Below, in pieces: positions 11,301-20,299 of a DNA stretch of 64,000 bases. The DNA is taken from contig CM075655.1 of NCBI GenBank assembly GCA_037953625.1, positions 15,270,001 to 15,334,000 on the forward strand, in the 5' to 3' direction. The position numbers and the translations under genes are program-made. Positions within the stretch are counted from its first letter, which is position 1. Each line of letters starts with the position of its first letter. Below the pieces are notes generated by a model that saw only the letters and a program-made list of their open reading frames with translations, was not told where the DNA came from and searched no databases. This DNA is from Crotalaria pallida. Taxonomy: Eukaryota; Streptophyta; Magnoliopsida; Fabales; Fabaceae.

Positions 11301-13203
11301 AAATAGACTAAAGCAAAGAAAATGAGTGGAAAAATTTACCTTAGGCTTGGGAAGAGCTGCCCCCTCTTCTTCCTCACCTCACGGCTCCCTCTCCCTCACA
11401 CTCTATCTTCTTTTTTTCCTGAGTATATGTGTATGTAGAGTGTGTAAGTGAAGGTTATAAGGGGTATTTACAAGGGTTTGGGGTTTTGGGGTTTATTTTA
11501 TAAAAATGGGGATTTAGAAATAAATTAGAGATAGGAATGGGTGATGGAATAAAAGTTGGGCCTCTTATTGGCTGAAAATCCTCTTTAGGATAGAGTCCTT
11601 AAATGTGGGTCTTAAAAATGTGCTTTAGGGATAAAGTGCATTTAATTGAGTTACTCTAGGGTCTTGTGTTCTAATAAATGAATGTCCTACAATTTCAAAA
11701 TTCAAATGCACAAAATACTGTAATGCTTAACAGTCAGTAGAAAATAATAGTTTCCAATACAATAAATACAACAGTAGGGGTGTAAGTGATCCGGTCCGAG
11801 ACCGCGTGACCGCTCGGACTGAACGGGACCGGATCGAAAAATGCAGTCTAGTCCGGTCTCACGGTCCGGTCTGGTCCTAAAAAGTTCAGACCATACTTGA
11901 ACGGTCCAGTCCACGATCCCAAATATTCTTAGACCACTGGGACCGGACCGGACTGATAGAGTTAATCATTTAAAAAAAAACTACAAACACATACAACATA
12001 GTACATACTCGTTCTCCGTCTCTCTGAGCCATATACAGACACAGGGCAGTCTCTCTCTTCACAGCCCTCTCTCTCCGTCGTCTCTCTCTTCACCGCCGAC
12101 GCTGTTAGTTTCTTCACCGTCTGCGTCGTCTTCTCTCTTCTCTCTTCTCTACGGCGTTCATCTCTCTTCTCTCTTGCCGGTGCCTTCTTCTCTCTTCTCC
12201 ATCGAAACTGTCTCCGTCTCGCTGTCCCCGCTCGCCGTCTCCATCTTGCCGTCGTCGCTCGCCGTCTCATTGTCACGGTCTCGTTGTCGCCGTCTCGCGA
12301 CTTAAGTTCTCCTTCACCCACAACAATGTCCTTCACTGCGTGAATATCCGAATCCACACTCTTGTGGAGCCTGTACTTCACATCATCAACAGATATGTCT
12401 TTCACCTCATTAATACCAACATCCACATCTCAGGTGCTGCTGTAATCCGTTTTTTTAAACAAACAATACATCATTCAAATGGAACATGTAGATCGGTTGA
12501 TTTTCCCCTTTAGCATTAGGTTTTCTTTGTTGGAATCAAGTGCAATTTTTTTTAATTGTAAGTAATTATGGTCTAAATAGACCGGACCGACCGGACCGTA
12601 ACGGTCCAGACTGTAACGATCTGGTCCGGTCTTTGTATATGAAAAATATCGGGACCGGACCGGACCAGACTACATTAATTTAATCGGTCTGATCCCTAAA
12701 GTTCATTAAAGACCGGACCGGATCGGACCGGACCGTCACATCCCTATACAACAATATTTGAAAATCATAAATTCACTTTCCTCAATTAATAAAACATTGT
12801 AATTTTCCCAAAATAATGAAAATTTCGTGGACTGAAAAATAAATCCCAAACTTTATAAAAATAAATTCTACGTTTCAATACGATTGTTTCGACTGTAAAT
12901 TTGTCTAATTCCGATTTACCAGTCAAAAGTTATGAATTTCCAAAGTTAAACAAATCAAAAAAATCCTTAAATGACAATTTCTCCAAATCACGAAATGACT
13001 AAAATAAATAATTTATAACTACAAAATAAATTCTTTAAATCACCAAACACAAAAATCAAATATGTAATTAATTTAAAATAATTTCCTCATTTTCACGTAT
13101 AGTTATAAATCAAATAATATTTTTATCTGAATTCGAAAAGAATCGACCAATAAGAAATCTCCAAAATCAATTTATAAAAATGGGGAAAATTGCGGGTGTT
13201 ACA
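8341..13203 (-). mobile_element. Minus-strand copy of the long-LTR family 'D', truncated
   Basis: The right end (GCGGGTGTTACA at 13203) is a typical LTR terminus seen from the opposite strand. The interval shares landmarks, in the same order and orientation, with the D copies at 42957-54428 and 59514-64000: the block around CTTTCCTCTCCACTACTTC (about 9075), the CTTTTAAGTCTTTT tract, and the AC-rich stretch with CGGTTCCCTC-type words near 11217-11390. No TGTAACA is found at the left, so that end is truncated or rearranged. No coding sequence is seen apart from the nested hAT element. Confidence 0.5.
11775..12746. mobile_element. hAT-type non-autonomous element, 972 bp
   Basis: The ends are imperfect inverted repeats: TAGGGGTGTAAGTGATCCGG on the left, and the complement TAGGGATGTGACGGTCCGG on the right. 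Each end is followed inward by many GGTCCGGTC-type repeats. An 8-bp flanking duplication, TACAACAG (11767-11774) and TACAACAA (12747-12754), differs at one base. The 8-bp size and the ends fit the hAT superfamily. No transposase is present. The centre carries CT-rich sequence and a 154-codon minus-strand frame discussed in the findings. Confidence 0.85.
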
Positions 13204-15628
13204 ACCATCACCAACCTCGATCAATTCTTCTTAAGCCCTACGAATTCAAGGGCAACAATTCCTCACCATCAACTCCATTTCCTTCTCCGTAGCCAACACA
13301 AGAAGTAAGAGCATCACCTCCCCAACACCAACCTCATGCCTCTCTCCCTCTCCACCTAAGCTCATGGAGCTTCATCTCTCTATGTTCTAGGAGCCAAGGA
13401 CACCATCCTCAACCACCATTATCAAGCACTCAAGAGCATTACAAGGACAAGAAAACTAAGAGGTGCAAGCTTGAGGTTCACAAGGGCAAGTAAGTAAAAG
13501 ATAGGGCTTTAAGTTTTCCATCTCTCTACCTTCATTGAGGTAAGATGGTTGTATCACCTTTATTTAGGACCTAATTTCTAGGTTGTTTATAGTAGTGGCT
13601 AAGAGTAGAAAAGATTAGCTAGGATAATAAACAATAAGGTAGTTGATGTAGGCAATAAATAAAGAATAAGAAAATGAAGGAAATGAACCCACTAGATGAA
13701 TTTATGTGTAGGTAGAAAATGTTAATGATAAGTCAAGTAAGAAAATAAGGAAAATGAGACCACTTGGGTGTTTATGATTATATGTGTTCTTGGATTGTGT
13801 TCTGAATGATGTTATGTGTGTGAATTATGTGAAGGGTTAGGCGTTAAAATGAACCTCGGATATATTAAGCTAATGAGTAGCATAAATTAATGAATGAATT
13901 GGGATGTTGCGTATGTATGTGAATGAATGAATGAAATCACCTAGAGTCAGGAGGATAACCTTGAGTAGTGAAATAAATTATAATAGGTAATGAATAAAGG
14001 AAAGCGTTTGGGTGAATGTGATGAATGTATGAGTAATAAACACTAAATAACTTAGGACGATAAAAAGAGAGGTAAACAAGAGTAAGAGCCAAGTTAAGAA
14101 AATAAAATGATATAAGATGATTTAGGGGTTTGTTGGACGGAGATAATTGTGTTTGTGTGTGTATTGTGAATGAATGATTTGTTTGAAAACCATTAAATGA
14201 TAATAAGAAAATGATAATACGATAATAATGAAAGGAAAGAGAGAATTGAGTAACTGATAGAAACTAGAGAAGACTAAAGACAAGTAACAAAGAAAGAAAG
14301 AAAGAGAACTAAGAAATTAAAAGATAGAAAAGAATAAGTAAGAAAAGACTTAATGAGAAAGAAAGCCAAGACTTAAGGTAAGAATGAGAAAGACTTAATG
14401 ATAAAATGAGACAAGACTTAATAATATAAATGAGAAAAGATTTAATGAGAAAAGAAAGAAAAGGCTTAAAGATAAACGGGAGAAGAATAACGGCAGACGG
14501 TTGGACTCAGGAATAATTAATGAAAAGATGAATATATCGACGACGGTCTATTGGACTCTGTCGAAGCACAACCCGGATGGTCTATTGGACTCTGGGGATC
14601 ACTAGTGCAACTAGGACGGTCTATTGGACTCCGAGGAAATAATTAAACACAACCCAGAGGGTCTATTGGACTCTGGGGATAATTAATAAAAGAACGAATT
14701 CGGCGGATGATCTGTTGGACTTTGTCGAAGCACAACCCAGACTGTCTGTTGGACTTTGGGGGATTAATAGCGCAACCCGGACGGTCTATTGGACTTTGGG
14801 GATAACCTATCACAATCCGGACAGTCTGTTGGACTCCGGGGATAGTTAAACACAACTCAGACGGTCTGTTGGACTTTGGGGATGATTAATGAAAAGGAAA
14901 AGAAAGAGAACAAAGGAAAGAGTTAGATGAAATAAAAAGAGAACTAAGAATGAAAACAAAAATGTAAGAATAAGAGAAAAAGTAAAGAGAATTAGAATGC
15001 CAAAACTTAAATATGAAAAGTAAAGAAAAGATAAGAAAAGTAAAAGAGTTAAAAGATAAGTAAATGAGTTTGAATGTATGAAATTAACTATGTCTATTGT
15101 GTGTTAATAATAATGTTAGGCTTGGTTCATTACTATGACTTCTTAGAAGTTATTTCTTAAGTTTTGTGTAATGCTACCCTTCTTGCTATTTTTTATTACA
15201 AGTATAGAAGGAGCTTACACGAGTCATGGCCGAGTAGGAGTGCACCCCACATTGCGGAGTGTAATTAGTTAGCTGGGTGACCATATGTTGGTCCGGGGTT
15301 TATTTTGGAAATCATGTTGTATATATTTACTTTATCTTTTGGGAGCTGAATAACTCCAAGAAATGGTTTATATTTTTGGAAATGATGTAACAAATGCACT
15401 ATATATATTTTGCCCTGCTGACTTGTTGTTGTTTAAATGAAAGTTTTTATCACAGGTTTACAGGAAAAACTACTATTTTGGGAATGTCCCTAAAACAAAG
15501 TAAACTCCGTCCAATTTTACGAAGATTTTCATAAGTAATATAATTAACGAAGAGTTTTAAAAAAGAAATTTTTAAGTCACTAAATCTAATCGGAGTTATT
15601 AGAGTAATAATTAAGATAGGGTGTCACA
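13204..15628 (+). mobile_element. 3' part of a Tekay-like LTR ('C')
   Basis: The right end, AGGGTGTCACA at 15628, is an LTR terminus. The last 200 bp parallels the LTR ending at 59513 (GGTTTACAGGAAAAAC, then TCCGTCC). The order of parts matches LTRs A and B: a CT/CA-rich leader with GTAAG-type donor words near 13490, a long AG-rich stretch, a stem-loop array (14537-14882), then TTATTACAAGTATAGAAGG and a GCCGAGTAGGAGTG block. The 5' part is missing at the junction with the D copy. No primer site follows the right end. Confidence 0.6.
14537..14882 (+). repeat. Array of nine stem-loops around a constant GGTCTRTTGGACT core
   Basis: Nine units share the core GTCTATTGGAC or GTCTGTTGGAC, which itself can fold (GTC/GAC). 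Flanking arms differ but stay complementary: CCCAGAG/CTCTGGG (about 14653), CCCGGA/TCTGGG (about 14572), TTCGGCGGA/TTTGTCGAA (14699-14728), CCCAGA/TTTGGG, CCCGGA/TTTGGG, CTCAGA/TTTGGG. Many pairs are G-U when read as plus-strand RNA, which is the sense strand of the LTR. The unit near 14612 has one mismatch and that near 14537 a one-base bulge. Confidence 0.75.
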
Positions 15629-16519
15629 CCTTAACTGAAAAATAAATCTTTGTTAATTTGTTTCGTTTAGATTATGTAAGAAAAATTAATTTTTACAAAG
15701 AAAATTACACTAAAAGATAGTGATATGGACCGGGTGTAAGCACCATGAAACCGGTATATCGGCAAAAAGTCTCACTGACCCAATGTGTCATGGAACCGGT
15801 ATACCGACAAGAGCCTTCTATGGCCCAATTCGTCATGGAACCGATATATTGGCAAGATGGTCATGGAACTCCTATACCGGCAAGAGACCTCAATGACCCA
15901 ATTCGTGCAAGAGGCCTCAATGGCCCAATTCATCATGGAACCGGTGTACTGGCAAGAGGCCTCATTGGCCAAATTCATCATGAAGCCAACTCCATTGTTT
16001 CACGGCTTAACGGCTAGGAGAACAACAAGAAGTTATTAATCGTTGAGCACGAGAGTGTTAAGCATTGGATGCCACTGGCCCCCTGCTAATAACTCCCGCC
16101 ATAAATACCAGCCGTTAGCAGGAATCGCGGATGTCTATTTAGAGATGATGCTGCAACAGTACAATGGGGAGACCTATAGAGACACAACAAGAAAGGAAGG
16201 TATGTACCTAACTTGCTCACATAAACACACACCTAAGAGATTGATTGGAGAACGATTATCTTGATCCCCAAGGTGCCTTTCTTAAGTCTAATAGTAACCG
16301 GAGGAGAATTATAAGACACGGGCTGATGAGAGCGGAGAGTGATCGCCGATGCAAGAGGCAGGAACAAGGAACGAATTCTGGCAGGCTTCTAAATGAGGGG
16401 TACATGAATGAATCGGTATACCAGAATGAGAAGGGGATCCTAAGACTGTGTAGGTATGGGACTACATATTACATGAAGGCTTAAATGAATTGATTGGACT
16501 AACATCTTCTTTTCGGTAG
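15629..16519. other. Unclassified repeat region with a second hairpin-type tandem array
   Basis: No recognisable gene is present. From 15750 to 15975 diverged units of roughly 60 bp alternate two hairpin types: CCGGTATACCG-like palindromes (15750, 15796, 15840, 15941) and GGCC-TCAAT-GGCC-like stems (15912, 15958). Short open frames across 15745-16484 look like by-products of the repeats, with no motif I know. The remaining sequence (16000-16519) gives no assignable feature. Confidence 0.5.
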
Positions 16520-16610
16520 TCCATCACTTAAAAACTCCATAGTTAAGTGCGCTAGACTTAGAGAAATTATGAGATTTGTGACCTCCTGGGAAGTTTCTCG
16601 GGAAGCATGT
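16520..16610 (+). pseudogene. 5S rRNA-derived fragment
   Basis: The stretch keeps the order and much of the sequence of the 3' two thirds of plant 5S rRNA: CATCACTTAAAAACTCC, then a box A-like AGTTAAGTGCGCT (16541-16553), a degraded intermediate element, then GTGACCTCCTGGGAAGT (16578-16594), which matches box C and its flank. The first third of the gene and the middle are lost or diverged, so it is not a functional 5S gene. Comparable 5S-derived segments are known in Cassandra-type TRIM LTRs and in 5S-derived SINEs. I cannot tell which this is. Confidence 0.65.
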
Positions 16611-16650
16611 GAGTGAGGACAAAACATGCCGAAAGGACCCGTGTTGGTAT

Positions 16651-16760
16651 GTTAACATTCAGATTTGACATCCGAATCTAATATTTGACTTATCTTATAT
16701 GCAAAAACAATAAAACTACATACTATAGGAGAAACCAAATATTAGATTCGAATGTTAACA
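16651..16760. repeat. Inverted repeat with a 12-bp interruption in one arm
   Basis: GTTAACATTC at 16651 and CGAATCTAATATTTG (about 16673-16687) are together the complement of the right arm at 16737-16760. The left arm has 12 extra bases in between. The enclosed spacer is AT-rich. It could be the core of a small foldback element or a chance remnant. Confidence 0.6.
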
Positions 16761-17119
16761 TTACTGTTTTTTATAATTTAATCTTGTTACAAAACAAAAA
16801 TAGTTATAAAATTCAAAAAACTAAAATAACATTTTTAATCAATGTTATTAAAATCGTCTCAGCGATCAAACCAATCAAGACAGTAGTTTATTGGTTTAAC
16901 TAGTGGAATAGTAATTAAATCGCATGAATGTATGCCGGTTAACTCGGATGACATAATATATATTTTTTTATCAAAGAAAACTTGTAAAAATCTTTTAAAA
17001 AAAACTCAAATTTAAAATTCATAATCTATAGTCGTTTATTTAGAATTAAAAAAAAAAACACATATAACAATCACACTTCAATTGTTTAACAAGTTCATAG
17101 TTTAAACTTTAAACTTCAA
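16761..17119. other. AT-rich intergenic sequence, nothing recognised
   Basis: The sequence is AT-rich with several A- and T-runs. I see no coding frame with motifs, no terminal repeats and no RNA gene. Confidence 0.5.
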
Positions 17120-17650
17120 AATTTTAAAACCGAACTTGTAGGGATAACTGGGTCGAAACTCCCTAAACCGACCTAAGGCTCAGGACAGGTCCACATAAGA
17201 CGACCTCCACACCACCAAAGGCATCTCGCCTGCCACTGAAAATTGGCCTTTATAGGCCGATACCCATACGGTCGCCAACCGACCGTAGACATCGAGCCAC
17301 CCCTAAAAAGGGCCCTCGATTGGCCAGCGAGACAAGATGGGATCACTCGGCTCCCCGCTCGCTACTCGGGCCACGTGTCACCTCTTTACGTCTTGCAGAA
17401 CGGCTTAGACATGAGAAGGGTACCTGCTGAGCTGTCCAGGTTCTAGAATATGCTGCGCTATCTACATTTTAGAAGGGTACCAGATATTTTACAGATATTC
17501 TCAAAGTTTGACGTCAGCATGGAAATTCTAAAGGGCCTCCCAACAAGCCCATATCCGTACACCCCTATAAAAGACACAATACTGCCTTGGAGTCAGGTAA
17601 GTTTTCTCATCCCTAAATTAACATTATTGCACACACTTTGTTGACAATGG
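17120..17650 (+). mobile_element. LTR-like promoter fragment
   Basis: The GC-richer block contains strong inverted repeats, GGCCT/AGGCC (17245-17258) and TACGGTC/GACCGTA (17267-17287). It is followed by CCTATAAAAG (TATA-type box at 17566-17573) and then AGTCAGGTAAG and GACAATGGGAGACTC. This order resembles the U3-R part of long LTRs of the Tat/Ogre type, but no LTR ends or internal region are visible. The assignment is tentative. Confidence 0.35.
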
Positions 17651-18060
17651 GAGACTCTGGGTATCTCAGCTGGATATTCAGATATTTCTATACACGTCAT
17701 ACATTAATTCCTTGATTCTTCACTTATTCAAAAGCCATAAGACATTGATCCTAGGATCATAAGATGAAGAACATTTCTCTTATTTCATATCCACTACAAA
17801 AAAAACATTAAGTTTCTTTTATTTAAAACAAAAAGTTGAAAAATGACATTGTTTTAGGGTTTTGCATTTTTTTTTTTAAAAAAAAAAAGTCCGCTCACTT
17901 CATAAAATTCATGCCAATTAAATGCTTTACTAGAATTTCGGCAAATTTTTTTTATTAATTTTATTTGATTTGATGCACACCAATTAAATACATGCACCAA
18001 TTAAATACTGATTAAGAGTCCGGTTAACCAATTTTCCAATTCTACAAATAGATACGATAC
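17651..18060. promoter_or_regulatory. Upstream region of the RETICULATA-related gene
   Basis: This AT-rich sequence includes long T and A runs near 17870-17890. A TATA-like ATATTTATA occurs at about 18062-18070, about 20-30 bp before the purine-rich start of the probable leader. No clear mobile element is seen. The promoter call rests only on position and the TATA-like word. Confidence 0.4.
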
Positions 18061-18307
18061 GATATTTATAACACCAAATTTTATTTCATACAAGAGGAGG
18101 GAACAATTCTCTCCCTGGCTTTGTCAGAGTGAGAGAGGAGAAAGAAAGGGAGAACAAAAACAAAACAAATAACCCGTCCAGACCCGAGTGTAATAAACCC
18201 CAGAACCCCCGTCAGGCATAACGCAACAGTCGTACTTTCTCCACCACTGCCATTTTTCTCCAATAACAATAATAATCGATTCATTGTCTGCACTCCCCAC
18301 TCTCAAG

Positions 18308-18423
18308 GTATGTATTTCTCTTACTCTTGTTCTAATACGTACATACAAATACAAAGGATTGTTTGTTCTTTTGTTTCATCTCCGTCTTTTAAATCAGGTT
18401 TATTATTATTAATATTGTTGCAG
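18308..18423 (+). other. Intron in the 5' untranslated region
   Basis: AAG/GTATGT at 18307/18308 is a good plant donor, and TTGTTGCAG ending at 18423, after a T-rich tract, is a good acceptor. The intron would be 116 bp. The start codon lies 27 bp downstream in the second exon. Leader introns are common in plant genes and often raise expression. The exon structure is inferred from consensus sequences only. Confidence 0.7.
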
Positions 18424-18450
18424 TTACAGATCTAAACAAAAAAAACAAGC

Positions 18451-19491
18451 ATGGTAGGAGCAGCTTCCCTCTCTCACCTCCGTTTCTCTCCTCTCTCCGG
18501 TCACTATCATTCTTCGTCCCCATTGCCACGTCACCCTAACCCCACTCTCTTTCCCATCAAACCCACCACCACCACCAACAGCAACCATTTCCCTCTTTCC
18601 TTCGACGGTGGCGGTGGCAGTGGCGGCATCCGTGGAATTGGGGGTGGCGGTAGTGGCGACTCTGGCAATTGGGGTCACAAGGGAGACTCTGATTCCGATG
18701 ATTCTTCCTCTGCTGGATTTGGCGTGTTAGGTCTGTTCCTAAACGGTTGGAGATCAAGGGTTGCTGCTGATCCTCAATTCCCTTTCAAGGTATTGATGGA
18801 GGAGTTGGTTGGTGTCAGTGCTTGTGTTGCTGGCGACATGGCTACCCGCCCTAATTTCGGCTTGAACGAGCTCGACTTTGTTTTCTCAACCCTCGTTGTC
18901 GGCTCCATCCTCAATTTCACCCTCATGTATCTCCTGGCACCCACATTGTTGTCGTCGTCTTCGGGATTGCCTGGAATCTTTGCCAGTTGCCCCAACAGTC
19001 ACATGTTTGAACCCGGTGCTTATGGTCTTTTAGACCGCTTCGGGACTCTTGTCTATAAAGGTGCTGTTTTCGCTGGTGTTGGTTTTGCTGCTGGGCTGGT
19101 TGGGACCGCAATCTCGAATGGGCTGATAGCGGTGAGGAAGAAGATGGATCCTGATTTCGAGACGCCGAACAAGCCTCCGCCCACGCTTTTGAATGCTCTC
19201 ACTTGGGCTGCTCACATGGGTGTAAGTAGCAACCTCAGGTACCAGACGCTGAATGGTGTCGAGTTTGTGTTGGAGAAAGGTCTGCCTCCCTTGGCATTCA
19301 AGTCGTCTGTGTTGGTGCTCAGGCTCTTGAACAATGTTCTTGGAGGGATGACTTTTGTCATGTTGGCGAGGTACACCGGATCACAGAGTGTTGGTGAACC
19401 AAAGGCAGCGGTTGTTGCTGCTGCTGAGAAGGAGAAGTTGGTGATCAGGGAAGAGGTTTTTCAGAATAATAATCAGTCGGCTTCCAAGTGA
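18451..19491 (+). CDS. RETICULATA-related plastid membrane protein (DUF3411 family, RER3/RER4-like)
   Basis: The product is an intact 346-residue protein of the plant RETICULATA-related family. Members are chloroplast-envelope or plastid membrane proteins affecting leaf mesophyll development and amino-acid or metabolite balance; the biochemical activity is not settled. Residues 1-50 are rich in Ser, Thr, Pro and basic residues with almost no acidic ones, as in a chloroplast transit peptide. Residues 52-90 form a Gly-rich then Asp/Ser-rich linker. The conserved domain spans about 105-310, with the FKVLMEELVGVSACVAGDMATRP stretch typical of the family near 112-134. Likely membrane segments are 143-167, 200-228 and 284-307. 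The tail is short and charged. Length fits the RER3/RER4 group. The chosen ATG is the first after the leader intron and starts the transit-like region. It is the only intact host gene seen in the window. Confidence 0.92.
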   Translation: MVGAASLSHLRFSPLSGHYHSSSPLPRHPNPTLFPIKPTTTTNSNHFPLSFDGGGGSGGIRGIGGGGSGDSGNWGHKGDSDSDDSSSAGFGVLGLFLNGWRSRVAADPQFPFKVLMEELVGVSACVAGDMATRPNFGLNELDFVFSTLVVGSILNFTLMYLLAPTLLSSSSGLPGIFASCPNSHMFEPGAYGLLDRFGTLVYKGAVFAGVGFAAGLVGTAISNGLIAVRKKMDPDFETPNKPPPTLLNALTWAAHMGVSSNLRYQTLNGVEFVLEKGLPPLAFKSSVLVLRLLNNVLGGMTFVMLARYTGSQSVGEPKAAVVAAAEKEKLVIREEVFQNNNQSASK

Positions 19492-19604
19492 TGGGATCAT
19501 ACTATTTGGTTTGTCATAGACTTTAGACAAGGAAGGCTGTTACTTTTTCTTGATTTTATTGTAGGTTTTTTCTATGCTGACCAAAATCTGGCATTTGCTT
19601 GTTC

Positions 19605-19605
<1 letters not shown>

Positions 19606-19655
<50 letters not shown>
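19606..19655. repeat. ATT trinucleotide microsatellite
   Basis: About 16 uninterrupted ATT/TTA units lie about 115 bp after the stop codon, probably within or just beyond the 3' untranslated region. The length suggests a polymorphic locus. Confidence 0.95.
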
Positions 19656-19657
<2 letters not shown>

Positions 19658-19739
19658 AACTCTAAAGTTGAGAGAAACATAGGCCAGCCGGCTTGTATGT
19701 GGCCATGAAGGGAAAATAATATGTCGTGATAATGACACA

Positions 19740-20290
19740 TACTATCATTCATGCCTACCGTTGTTCAAAATTGTGTTTATCGTAATTACAAACAATTGCG
19801 GCATAATAAGGCTGATGTGGCCACAATTACGTATGTTGTGTGTATTTTAATTGTTTAGAACTGTGGCAAAATTTAGCCATAAGTACAGGTGCGATGTGAT
19901 TGTGAATACTGTTATAACCAAAATGTTGCAGTTATAATTGCTTAATGACACATGCTATTGTTTCTGCTTAACGAGGCTCCAAATTGTCATCGTGGTATTG
20001 GTTATGTTGCATTTACTAAAATGGCGAACAATTAAAAAAATGTGGCTGATGCATTATAATTATAGGTGCTATGCGGTTGTGGAGATCGTCAATAATATTG
20101 TGGCCATAATTGTGTATTCAGACTGCAGTTTACAACCTTGCTGCATACTTTATAGGCTTTTGTTGCTTTTTGAATGATTGTGTTGATTGTGAAGAATATC
20201 TGACAAATCTTAGTTGTTAAGAAGGTCTATTCCCACTAGTAGCCATGGATAACATATGGCTTTTTATTTAAAATCTCCCTAATATATAAT
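19740..20290. other. Intergenic region with diverged GTTGCGGTTATAATTGC-like repeats
   Basis: Words such as CAATTGCGGC, GTGGCCACAATTACG and TTGCAGTTATAATTG recur in both orientations between about 19790 and 20110, which suggests an old repeat. No terminal structure or gene is recognisable. Confidence 0.35.
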
Positions 20291-20299
20291 TGCTGCTTA

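Noticed and set aside
15745..16017. Repetitive 90-codon frame with recurring EPVYRQ-like units
   Set aside because: Periodicity comes from the DNA tandem hairpin array and several frames are equally open; no evidence of translation.
16541..16594. Functional 5S rRNA gene
   Set aside because: The 5' third is missing and the intermediate element is degraded; only box A-like and box C-like parts remain.
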